A stretch of DNA of 64,000 nt from Dromaius novaehollandiae. Lineage: Eukaryota > Chordata > Aves > Casuariiformes > Dromaiidae. The number at the start of each line of letters is the position of its first letter. The stretch's first letter is position 1. The DNA is taken from the NCBI RefSeq assembly GCF_036370855.1, contig NC_088108.1, positions 11,493,448 through 11,557,447 of the forward strand. Reading direction: 5' to 3'. This document shows positions 14,819 through 37,050 of the stretch, one piece after another. The translations under genes and the position numbers were made by a program. Below the pieces are notes generated by a model. That model did not search any database. It saw only the letters and a program-made list of their open reading frames with translations, and was not told the origin of the DNA.

Positions 14819-16866
14819 CATGGAGGGGGAAACAATGAAAGAAGAGAACAACTTCACTGCTCTGTCTCTGAATTACATGAGAAACACTTCCACCCATTGG
14901 TTGCACTAGCACGGGAAAGCGCAGAATGGCAGCAGAATGAGTAGCAGAGTTAACTCAAGCAAGATGACAACCAAAAAATAAGTCCTGGTAAAGAAAGGAA
15001 TGGGGTGACCACAACCTATCCTCCTGGTAGCATCTATGAAATTAACTGAAAGAATGATGGTAAAATGGAGTTGGAGAGCTGTGAAAGTTCTTAGGATAAT
15101 CTAGGTGAGACTTTGAAATTGAGACCTGTCTCCTGGCAGAAACCTTGTAGCTTACAAAAAAGTAGATCTGTCTATACCACTCTTAGAGCTGGTGTTCTTG
15201 GAATGGGTGCAAAATAATTAAGGAGGTAGGTAGTCACTTTTCCTGCCTTTCGTTCCCTGTGCATGTGTTGCACATATCTGGGATAGCCAGTAGCCCATAA
15301 AACTGTTCAAAGTTCTCAGCTTCTTCCTAGACAAGATTAGCTGAATTCAGCCTAAGGCATTCAAGTTCAATAAGATAGATTTTACTATACTTCGTACCTA
15401 AAAAGTAGATTTTCTCTAAAGCAATCAAAGTACATGCATATCAACACATCACTGAATGCGCATCTGTATTTTGGTGCAACTCCACAAGATACTGCCTGTA
15501 ATCTACGAGTGTAGTCCCTTTTAAGAGTGAAGTGGGAGGGAAAAAAAGTTATTTTAATGGCTAGGAACACATACTTTATACAGAAATCACTAAATGTGAT
15601 ATGTTGCCAGTTTTTCCTAGATCTTCGGTCATGTTTATTGGCAAAATTTGTAGTTGTTTACATTTCAAATATTCTTTTCTTAGCAGAAGGTTTTTTTCTT
15701 ACCTATTTTTTGCCTAGTGTCACATTGTCTATTAGTCTTCCAGTAATGTTTTAAGACAGTTAAAAAATCTGTAACTCCGAGTAGCAATTTTTTTTTACAG
15801 GGATTTAAGAACATCACAATAGTGAACGTGCAAACCCTTGTAACAGGACCCCTTTCAAAAATAGAGCATCACAATGAGAAAGCTAAATTATATACCTAAA
15901 AGGTAAGCATTTTATATTACTTTGTGTATAAAAAGTAATATATTCTTATGTATCAGTAAAAGTATATATAGGATACTTTTATATAAGTATATGTAATAAT
16001 ATACTCAAGAGACACACACAAATACTTCTTAGGTTAAAAGACTGAATGTTAATGATATATTGAGTCCTCAGACTCATTTATGCATGCAAATTAAATTCCA
16101 AAATAGTGATTGAAAGTTATTACCATTTAGTGGATACACATAGCAATTTTGTATCCATTCAGTTGTAGACTATTTCATAGAAGCCAGCCATCTCCTTCTG
16201 CAAAAAGGCAAGATTTTTACTTGACCATAGTGAAGTATTTGTGGAAATAATTTCCCCCAAAGAAGCTTGAATTATATTTGTCATGTACAAACACCTGGGT
16301 TTTTTGCCATATCTTGTTTTGGCTGGTCCTGTTCTGTATTGAATGAGAACTTTGTTTTCAGTGGCATTCAACAGGATCTATTTCAGTATGACAGAGCATT
16401 TGAAGAATAAGATAATTCAAAGCAAATCATTTCTCAGTAGACATACCATTTAACAAGGGGGCCATGAGGGCTGGCTGCTCACCTAGGGTTGGGGAGTCAG
16501 GAGCCAAATACAGTGACATGGCCAGCAGGGCCAGGGTCTCACCAGCTTGTCCCACAGTACCTGAGCAAGGGAATGCCATCCCCTGGCCTGGGGATCACAG
16601 CCAGGTTCAGCCTAGAGCCCAGATCTGCAGCAAACTTATCACAATGAGGCTGACTCAAGATGAAGCTGGGAAGTCAAATCTGTAGGTAAGGGTCAGGATG
16701 GAGTCTATGGCAGTGGGGCAGATCCAAGGTCAAGCCAGGTGGCCAGTCTGTGGGTCAGAGTCTGGATCAGTACACGCATAGTTAAGCTAGAGCTTAGCGC
16801 TACTGCAGTATAGCTCAGGTTAGGGGTACTAGTAACCCCAAGCTGAGCTTAAATGAGCTCTTGGGC

Positions 16867-16985
16867 CTGGTCAGGGGTGGGTGGAGGCCCCCAGGTGAGG
16901 CTGGTCAGGGGTGGGTGGAGGCCCCCAGGTGAGGCTGGTCAGGGCAGGGGCAGTGGAGGCCCCAGGTGAGGCTGATCAGGGCTGT
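16867..16985. repeat. 34-bp GC-rich minisatellite, about 3.5 copies
   Basis: Units start at 16867, 16901, 16935 and 16972 with CTGGTCAGGG or close variants. The first two units are identical (34 bp), the third is 37 bp and diverged, and the fourth is partial. The array lies in a GC-rich block (about 16450-17040) rich in CCAGG, CAGCC and GGTCAG words that looks like older, decayed tandem sequence. Confidence 0.85.
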
Positions 16986-17515
16986 CAGGTTGTTAGTGCT
17001 CTCCAGGCCCAGTAGAAGCACAGTCCTGTGACTGGGTCTGCTCAACTGCAGACTTAACAATTCTGCACTGACCCTCTGATCTTTAAATTGCCTATAAAAT
17101 TGTGATGCATTTCACACTTCTTGATTGCATGGTAGTTGTCATTTTATTTCATATAAAATGTAAATGTTGAAGTTGCATGCAGTAATCATCTGTGTAGCTA
17201 AACACAAAACATAGAGCTAGATACAGGCACACTGTTCATGACACAAAATTTAATCCTAGTTTTATCTGCTCTTCAAAACACTTTAGGCTTTGTTTAGAGA
17301 CTTTTATAGTATTAAATTGTACTATTAATGATAAGCATTGCTCTTTACTGTACAGCAAGGCACACCTGATGCAAACAACAGTCTCTTAGAGGCCAGTAAA
17401 TTTTTTGTCTGAGAAAGGATTGAGTAAGTGGTCCTCGACTGACCTTAATTAGGTGTTTCTTGGAAATACCTAGATACAAGGGTGAAGCCAGGTTGTCCTA
17501 AAGTCAACATAGGCC

Positions 17516-17539
17516 AAAAAAAAAAAAAAAAAAAAAAAA
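17516..17539. repeat. Poly(A) tract, 24 bases
   Basis: An uninterrupted run of 24 A. It could be the tail of an old retroposed copy, but I could not recognise a parent sequence upstream or a flanking target-site duplication. Confidence 0.8.
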
Positions 17540-18255
17540 TTCAAAGTAATTTTTTCAAATTTAGTATTTTAGAACAACCATTATGAAGCACAACTCACTA
17601 GAGATGGGAGAGTATGGAACTGTATGGAACTCACACAATGATCTTGAACTCTTGAATACGAAACATAATAATAGTAACATAGTGCTGCTTATTTCTAGAT
17701 GAAATTCTGTTTTGCCTCTTAGTTCTAAAAGTCTATCTTTTAAGAATACTTAAAAAAAAAGTGTAATTTGATTGCTCTCTCAAATGGGTTGGAACCTATT
17801 CCCATTACGGAAGTCAGTAGCTTTACTGTTGATTTCATTAGGCAAGAGGTTTGACCTGTAGTTATGTTACACATGTAGCTACAATGAAAATGAAGGAAAT
17901 AGTTTTAACACTTGAAATTTTATTTCAAAGATGCTAGCACAGTAGTGTCTTTTTCAAGGTATTTGATACAATATGGTAATTTCCAAATCCTTTTCCATTT
18001 CTTTTTTTTCTTTTAACAAGCATACACCTTCTGATCAATGAAAATGAATGACACCAATCTCTTTTGGTTTTGATCTCTTGATTTTATAGTTCTATTATCT
18101 TAGGACCTGATTTAGGACATCTTTCTGTGATCAGATTGGACTGTGTAGCACTGCATGTTTACCATGAACTTATGAACTTGTAATCTTATTTCTTATGATA
18201 GTTAACATAAATCATTGTAAAGTGATCCTCCACAGCATGTGTTACAAGTCTGCTA

Positions 18256-18256
18256 T

Positions 18257-18289
<33 letters not shown>

Positions 18290-18294
18290 AAAAA
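18256..18294. repeat. (CA)n followed by A27
   Basis: A short CA run runs directly into 27 consecutive A. Simple repeat, length-variable and error-prone. Confidence 0.85.
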
Positions 18295-18690
18295 TCCACT
18301 GTACTGTGAAGAGGAGGAGGATCATGAAGTAGCATCTGGTATAAATACTTCAGTTAAACGTTAGTCTCTAAACTAAGCCTTAGTAAATGCGTTTATCAGA
18401 GGTTATTCCTTCAATAACAGAATAATGGATTCTCCCCTCCCCTCCACAGTAGAGCCTTGGCTCTATGACACTGCTATACTGCAAGAGTTGCAGTACTTCC
18501 AAGCTCTTTATACCCTGGCACATGCTCTGTAGAACTCTATCGCTTACCCTAGTCTTACTCTCTACTGCTAAGAATCTATGCTTGATTGTTACGAAAAATC
18601 ATTAAATTGCTTGTAGATCTGTTTGACTGCTGAAACATAAATTCAACCTAAGATTCCATTGTATAAATATGACAAGACAATTAGGGAATA

Positions 18691-18700
18691 TTTATTTATT
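18691..18700 (-). terminator. Poly(A) signals for the HSFY-like gene
   Basis: Two overlapping AATAAA hexamers on the minus strand (complement of 18691-18696 and 18695-18700) lie about 65 bases beyond the stop codon at 18764-18766. They are the nearest and best 3'-end signal. Confidence 0.6.
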
Positions 18701-18763
18701 ATTCAGATGGTTTAATTGCATGTTAGAATTTATTCCCTTGGCATATGCAACTTAAATAGCTAT

Positions 18764-20746
18764 TTATCTATGATATCCTGTGTATTCAGTAGTTTTGGGT
18801 CCAGCCCCTTTGCCTGCAGGTGCACTATTTGAAGTACAGTTGCAGTTAGGGCAATGATGGTATGTTGGACTTTGGTGGTGAGATGATCTTGACATAGAAA
18901 TAGCAGAGGCTGCTGCAATCATAGGCATTGAAAACCATGGGTTGCAAAAGGGAAGCAGACTAGCCCAGTGAGCTTGCATAGCTGATAAATCTGGATACAT
19001 GGATGGAAAGGCAGGAAGTCCCATAACAGGTCTAAAAGGACTGTTTGGTACAGGAGGTATAACATGATATAGTGAAGTAGAAGATGTAGTTGTAGTGGTA
19101 TCAGTATCCTGTATGCCGACTTGAGCGTGGCTGCTGTGCTGTGGTAAATGGAATGCGGCCAGCTGATTTAATTCATCCCTGTCTTCTGCTACAGCAGGGT
19201 CTGACAGGCTCAGTGAGGTTGTGTGGGGGGATGTATAACCCCTTTTGATTCGAGTAGTTGCTTTAGCAAGTCCCTTGGTAATTGTGGAGCTCCTTGGTGC
19301 AGATATCTGTGTATTCTCCTTTGGAGCTGCTGTGAACAAATTGTTCTCCTCTGCAGAAGTAGGTCCTAATGCAGACTGAACATCAGGGCTTCTTCCCTTG
19401 CTTCTCAGGCGGCTTTCATTAAAATCTTGATTCAGTGACAATGCAACTGGCGGTTTATTTTTTATGCCAACTCTTCGCTTACACCTTATTAGCAGGTGGG
19501 GATAACCTCTCTTAAAATTTGGGTTATAATAGAACTGTAACTAAAGAAGGCAAATGAGAAGAATTAATTGCCACCATTTCAAGATTCAAAGACACAAAGA
19601 TATGATAACTAAGAATTTTAATCACAAAAGACAAACACTGATATTAAACAGAGATATCAGGGGCATTTTAAACTTAAAGTTTAGGCTGAATAAAATTTTA
19701 GATACAGTTCTGTTAAGTAATTACCACCCCGGGTTTTAGCTGTTTTGGAGCATAGGGCTTTCCGAAGCATAAAAACTGATTTAGAAACCTAAACGCCGCT
19801 AATTTTCAGCAGAAGTGGAGAACAAATACTTAGGTAGTAGTATGATGCTGGTATATATCTTCTTAGGATTCAGCAAAAGCCAGAAGAAAGACATTTTAGA
19901 TCTGGTACAACAATAAATGCAACAAGAACAAAAAAAATCATAATTAGGGTAAGAAAACCTTTCTTCCATGTATTCAAAGTAATTGGAAATAATCAGATTT
20001 TTTTTCAGCGTCATTTTTACTACTCAGAAATACTACCTTAAATTCATGCAAATACCTGAGAAATGAATTAAAATCAGAACATTTTTTAACATCCTCATCT
20101 TCTAAATTGTAAGGACTTTTTTTTTTGTAAATAAGAAATATATCATACTAGAATATCATGCTTAGAGAAATTGACATACCTTGCTAAAAGCAGAAGCTGC
20201 TTTTTCTTCTGCTAGAAATTCAGCAAGTGAGGCAGATCTTTGAAAATCCTGTCGCATTTTGCTAAATCCGTAAAGGTTAAGCTGACGAATGAAACTTTTC
20301 ATGCAGTCAGTTTCAAAAATTCTCAGAGGTCCTCTCCTTTCTAGCACCTCCTTTTTGAAGAACTCTTCATCAATCACTACGCAGTTCCCATCATCATCCC
20401 ACCAAATTGACTTGAACTGATCACTTTCAACAATTTTCCAGAGTTTCTTCGGAAAGGTGAGGAATGAAAAATCATTGGCTTTGGCGGAGCTATCCTCAGA
20501 GAGATTAAGACGTGGTCTTTTTGCCCAGGGTTCATCACTCAAAGCCTGAAAAGCATTTTCTTCTATTACAGATCTCAAGGCAGAATCGCAAGCTGCTGTT
20601 TTATCATGTAGTGGAGTGACAGAAGAAATTGAGATTACAGAATCAACTAGTTTATCCCGAACAGAAACACAGGATGTTTCTGCTAAAGAGAGATCCATTT
20701 CAGATTCTTTTTTCTTGCTTTGACTAAATTTTTCAGATGTAGCCAT
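18764..20746 (-). CDS. HSFY: Heat shock transcription factor, HSFY/HSFX type
   Basis: Two coding exons on the minus strand: complement(20180-20746) and complement(18764-19540). They join in phase 0 at donor AAG|GTATGT and acceptor TTCTTTAG, giving 447 aa (human HSFY1 about 401, HSFX1 about 423). The start is the ATG at 20746-20744; an in-frame stop lies just upstream (20767-20765). An HSF DNA-binding domain spans roughly residues 95-214, with FPKKLWKIVES and the recognition helix SFIRQLNLYGFSK (about 151-163). Exon 2 opens with LQFYYNPNFKRGYP and KRRVGIKN, a signature shared with HSFY. As in HSFY, no HR-A/B leucine-zipper trimerisation region is seen. The C-terminal half is Ser/Thr-rich (TTTTTSSTS) with LLPFCNPWFSMPMIA, matching the HSFY tail. 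Both exons are intact, so this is probably functional. Mammalian relatives are mainly testis-expressed. The symbol could equally be HSFX or HSFX/Y-like. Confidence 0.9.
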
Positions 20747-23301
20747 CTGCACTACTTCACCCTGCTAGACAGCAAGATAAAATGAAATGATGCTAGCTTA
20801 CTGTGAACTTCAATAGAGAATTCTACAACATCATAATGATACTCATGTTGTCTTGCCATGACATCATAAAATAACAGGGTTTCCTAGCAAAATGAAGCAG
20901 TAACAAAAATTGCTGAATAAAAGTTGTTGCTTTTCATTTATAAAGCTAGGAATTTTTTTGTCTCAATAGTCAAAGACTAAATAAAACTTAATTTGAATAT
21001 AACATATAATGATAGGAGAGTGCTGTGTCCAGTTGCATCTAGTAGTTGGTCCACAATGAGGAATATGGAAGTTTGCAGTGTTAGAGTGACGTAGTTCTAA
21101 AGTTTTTCAGTTGGGTACCATTCACAAATGCAGAAGTGTCTGTACAGTCTCTATTCATGTCATTTGGATGTTAACTGTAAAGAAACTTAATCCAAAGTAT
21201 TTAAGCTACCTAAACTGTTGGTTCACATAAATGCAAAGTGCAGCTGCAGTTTTATGGGAGTATCAGACATCTGTTGTTATCAGCAAGAAGCATCTGCCAG
21301 GAAAAAAAGGAAAGTAGTCTAAAAAGCAGGGAAAGGCTTGGAAAGGAGGAGAATTCATCCAATCATCCACTTTTTCAAGTGGTAAAGAAATGTGTAATAA
21401 AACCAGGAAGACAACTTTCTGTAAAAAAAAAAAAAAAAGCAGAAAGAAGAAAGGAATGAAAGCTAATAGACAAGGACTTGACATTTACCTCCATGCTAGG
21501 GACAGTATGGGAAGTCAGCCTACGCGTTTTCACTATAGTAATGCAATGGGGAAGCATCCTCCGTAAAGAGAATCCTTTTCATTACATCTTCTGCTCTAAA
21601 GCAGCAATGATTGTCAGTTCCTATCACAACATGGGATCCAGAGCTAACCTGTTGGCAGAAACGAGCTAGAGGTATGGTAATTGACAAGAAGGAAGTACCC
21701 CGACATTGAGCCAGCTCTATTTCCCATCATTATATGCTCTCTAGGAAAGAAAAGATATAGGCCATCCACTTTCCAAAGCAATGAAGATAGCAAATACCTC
21801 AACTAGTAGTATTATTTACAAGATAGACTGTTCTTTGCTATGTAATTTAAGGAACAGTTTAGTTTGAAATTCAAGAGACTGTGATGGAAGGCAACTCAAG
21901 AGATTCACCGGTCCATCCTCCTGCCAGGCTCAACAAGTAGATGATGCTCTTCCTTACCACCGTTTGATCTATTTTTAGAACTCTAATAGCCACTCCACAG
22001 ACTCAGTGGATAATCAGATAATATCCCTGAGATATAGCACAAGAGTGCACTGCCATAGATAAGAGACATGAAACTTTAGGAAAATAAGGGGTAATGCAGT
22101 ATATATTTAAAAGACTAATTTCTCAAACAGATATGGAGTCAAAGAAAATCTGTCAAGGTGTATCTTTCCTCAAATGAGAAAATGCTGTATCAACATGGAC
22201 CAGTTCATATTTTAAACAGTTTAATCACTTAAACTGAACCTATCTAACAACTTGGTATTAATTACCAGATTTGTTATGATATTTATCCCAGCTAAGAGCT
22301 GTAAGACTTGTAACTAATGTTTCTGGCATAGATTACACACATCATACAAGAAGAAACAGTTTAATAAACAGCTGAAATAATGGGAGAATGGTGTATGTGT
22401 TGCTTAAGGAAAATTAGAACATGAAGCTAGAAAAGCAACACTTAGCCCCCCCAGCCAGTGCAAAAGTTGAAATATTTACATAATAATTTACATAGCTAAC
22501 TCAAAAAATAATGTAAGCTGTTAAACATTTAATTTGGAAAAAAAAAAAAGCTTTCAAGTCTTGCCTGAGAAGCGCAACACTCTTGTGCCTCTGTAGTTAA
22601 GATAATGATTGTAGCTGAATAGAAAAAAGTGAAGAGATATTACACTAATACATACCCACAGAACTTGAAACTTGAAAATTAAGTGTACATTTAAGACTTG
22701 AAAGACATCTGTAATAGCATAGGCATTTCATACAGGCTTTTTAAAAAAATACTTTTACATAATATTTATACTGTACAGGACTAGACTTTTAAACAGAATA
22801 TATTACACTGCTAAAATGTTCATATAAATACTATACAGCCAAGTGTGTAACCAATCCATTGGGAAGGTTCACAAGTTAGACAGCCATTTATCTCTACGGG
22901 GAATTGTCACAATGCTTAGAAAACTCAGGTGAAGAACAATGAGTCTCATCTGCTGGCAACTGTGTTACAAAACCAGAAGTCTTCAACACCCTGTTCAGTA
23001 CAAATGATGTCCCCATCTCTGGATTAGCATTTTTAAAATTAATGATTTCATGGGGTACGTTTTTGTATGAAGTTTGTTTCCATCTGTGAACCTTACTAGA
23101 ACTAGTGTTCCCACTTTGATTTGCTTCGATATGATTTTTACACAAACATGTAAAGCTCTCAAATTATATTAAAAATCTCCGATTTCTATAATACAAGCCA
23201 CTGATTCACAAATACCTATTTTTAAGTAATCAGAACAAGGCATGAGATGAAATACATTTTTCTGCTGATTCCCATTTCCAGTGTAATAAGCTGTTGTCAT
23301 C
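20747..23301. other. HSF upstream region and TMEM185A 3' UTR
   Basis: TMEM185A and the HSF gene are transcribed in the same direction, so this stretch holds the TMEM185A 3' UTR at its right and the HSF promoter at its left. I see no CpG island before the HSF gene. A minus-strand TATAAA variant poly(A) signal at 22765-22770 could end TMEM185A, but no canonical AATAAA is visible on that strand in the first 600 bases after the stop. No other gene recognised. Confidence 0.5.
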
Positions 23302-34502
<11,201 letters not shown>

Positions 34503-34934
34503 GGCGGCGCCACCCCCCCTCGCCCGCTCTACAAGGCGCGCATGGCGCAGCCGCCACCACCGGAACCGGGCAGAGCCGCTCGCGCATGCGCGCCGCCCGC
34601 CGCGGAGCCCCTCGCGCTGCGGTTCCTCTGCCGGGAAACGCCTGCCCCCGCCGGCCGGCCCCGCTGCCGGCGCTGCGCACGCTCAAGAGTCAGCGCCTGC
34701 GCGCTGGGCCAAGGGCCGGGCGGCCGGTGGCGGGGGGGTGTGAGATTGCGCGTTGCAGCTCTGCCTCAGCGCTGCTCGCGGGCCCGGCCTGGGAGGGCCG
34801 GCGAGGGCGGCCGCGGCCGTTGCTGTTGCGTGGGGCGAGCGGTGGAGCGGGCTGCTGGGCCCCGTGCGGGGAGCAGAGGCGGCCGCCAGTAGGGGCTGCG
34901 GAAGCGCGTGTTTGGTACTTGGGCTTTAGCGAAG

Positions 34935-35334
34935 GCTCCTACAACCTGTTGCCGGTTGAAAACGTTTCAAGTATGCATGTAAAAAAATCCCGTTAACTTG
35001 GTATAGGGTGTTTTGGGAAGTCAGCGTGGCCTTCTTGAGCTTACATTTAAAACCCTCGTGATGGGCTGGTGCAGTTCTGCCCCTTTACTGGAAAAAGAAA
35101 GAACATACAGTGCGTCCAGCTCTGTGGTGAAAAGCAGCGTTTCTGCGCCTTGTTGGCTTCTGCTTGCGTTGGGTTTGCGCCTCGGGGAGCCTACGGGTCG
35201 TAATGGCTGCTTGGACCTGGGCCCTTGGCAAAGGGCTTGCTGCAGAGACGCGCGAGGTGACGTCCCTGGGGTCACGTTGGGAGCATTTATCTTGGGTCGT
35301 GTGATTTCCTCTTAAACTTAGAAATGGGTTTCAA
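34935..35334 (+). other. Possible divergent non-coding first exon
   Basis: Downstream of the island on the plus strand, TTTCAAG|GTAAGC at 35328-35340 is a near-consensus donor. An acceptor-like TTGTGTTGCAG ends at 35473. Together they would define an intron of about 138 bp. No convincing reading frame crosses it, so a divergent lncRNA from the TMEM185A promoter is the likeliest reading. Transcription is not shown by sequence. Confidence 0.2.
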
Positions 35335-36589
35335 GGTAAGCACTGAGCTTGGTTATTTAAAAAATGTGGGCTTAGACAGTCTGTTCTGATTTTGTTCAGA
35401 ATGCAGTATTTGTTATTCATTCACTTGTGTTTTAGCTCACATCTGAGCAAGGTTATGTTGTCTTGTGTTGCAGGTGTCCACAGAAGCCCTCATCGACCGC
35501 TCCCGGGACAGTTAGTGAAGCCAGGCCTGAAGCACCTGGAGGCAGGTTTTGTTTGTGATTCTGCCACTTAGTTTCTGGTGCAGCTTGTGACATGGCTGCT
35601 GTCATAGCACTCTTACAGTATGAAATCATACATTAATTGGACAGACATGTCATGAGTGTCTACTTTTCTTTAGATACCTTCCCATTGAGTGATAGTGGTG
35701 TTTAGCCATCATTGTGTTGAACAGGCTAGTCTGACATTAAAATGAAATAGGAACAAATGCTGCTAGAAGAGAAAATACCACAGAAAGTAAGAAGGGAGGA
35801 GTTGCAGGAAGTGGTTTTGGAGGTAGGTATGCTACCCGCTATGGGCTTAGCTTCTTCTGGGTAGTAAAACCAGTGGTAGCAGTAGACAAACCTTGAGCAA
35901 GTTTTCATCTTTGCAGACTCATCAGAGTAATGTCTACAGATGTGCCCCCTCAAACCACCCTTTCTACAGGTGATACTCCTTTGCATATTCATATTGGGAA
36001 CATTCATTTTACTATATATGTCCTACTGGTTTTCATGGCACTTATGCTCTGTTTTCTACATATAATGCCTATTTAAATTTATCTTCAGGAAAATTTCTAG
36101 GAAATCTGTAAGTGTTATTTTAGAGGTGGAGAAAAGAGGCTCATTTCTGAGTTTTTTTGAGCACTAACCAGCAAGTAGTTTGAAGAACTGAAAAAAGTTG
36201 TTATGTGCTATTTACCCTTCTGTCCTGTACCTTGGACTGTATACATGCCTGATGGAGTACAAGAGTAACCTGGAGAAGAAGGGCAGCTCATATGCCAGCA
36301 TTCTTTTTAGCTGCATTGTTATCAGTAGTTCCTCTTCCATGGATGTCATTTCAGGAGTTTTGTTATGGTTTATAACTGCAGAACAGTTGCTTCAGCAATA
36401 CAGTTGCTTGTTACTGCAGGTAGGAATCCATGTGTACAGTGGGGGAAAAAAGAAAAAATGTAAAAAGGTGTGTGTGTAAGGAGTCCATTCTAAAAAGGTT
36501 GAGAACTGCTATCATTGTATATTCTGGAACTGGTCACATCAGTCTCTTAAATTTTCCTGCATCAGAATAAATGTTGAAAACCATGAAGA

Positions 36590-37050
36590 AAAAAGCTTCA
36601 AAGGTGATTAAATATTCAGGAAAAAAATATAAGGAGTTGAGTGTGTTTCAAAGATGCTGAGATCACTTCGTTATGTTGTGTAAGTACCTTCATGGAGAGA
36701 AAATGTTAGATACTAAAAGGCTCTTCAGCCTAGCCAGGAAAGACATAACAAGAATCAAGACTGACAACTTAAGCTAAAAAAAAATTCTGGTTAGAAAGGA
36801 GATAGTTGTGTGGGGGGTTTGGGTTTTTTTGTTTGTTTGTTTGTTTTTTTAATAAGTGAAAATAATTAGCTGTTGGGAACAAATGACCCTGAGAAACAGG
36901 AGATTTTTCATTTTTTAAATGAAGTCTGGATGCCTTCCTGGAAGATATATTCCAGGATTAATCAAAGCCAAGTGAATGGGCTTGACAGTAACAAGGGTTA
37001 TGAAGTTACATAGCAGATCAGAATAGATTATATGATGGCTCTTTATAGGG
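36590..37050 (+). mobile_element. Old CR1-family LINE 3' fragment
   Basis: Landmarks follow the order of the 3' part of old amniote CR1 elements: GTAAGTACCTTCATGGAGA, AGGCTCTTCAGCCTAGC, AATTAGCTGTTGGGAACAA, GTCTGGATGCCTTCCTGGAAG, GGGCTTGACAG and AGATCAGAATAGATTATATGA. It is heavily diverged, has no open reading frame, and is interrupted by a T/GTTT-rich simple repeat at 36818-36850. This is a dead relic in plus orientation. Confidence 0.8.
36818..36850. repeat. (GTTT)n and T-rich simple repeat
   Basis: GTTT repeated about four times between T runs, inside the CR1 fragment. Confidence 0.8.

Larger units (their letters stand above)
11040..18690. other. Intergenic region between EOLA1 and the HSF gene
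   Basis: No gene recognised. A 116-codon frame at 11101-11451 starts about 60 bases beyond the second poly(A) signal and resembles nothing I know. The region holds a 67-bp perfect tandem duplication, a SINE-like relic, a long G run, a cluster of AT-rich hairpins (15913-15979), a GC-rich block with a minisatellite (16450-17040) and two long A tracts, listed separately. The rest is AT-rich with no visible structure. Confidence 0.6.

Noticed and set aside
18764-20746. HSF gene as a processed pseudogene
   Set aside because: It keeps an intron of about 640 bp with good splice sites and both exons are open to a natural stop, so it is a real gene.
22894-23145. Minus-strand 83-codon frame just after TMEM185A
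   Set aside because: Lies in the TMEM185A 3' UTR, and all 350 residues of the protein are already accounted for upstream.
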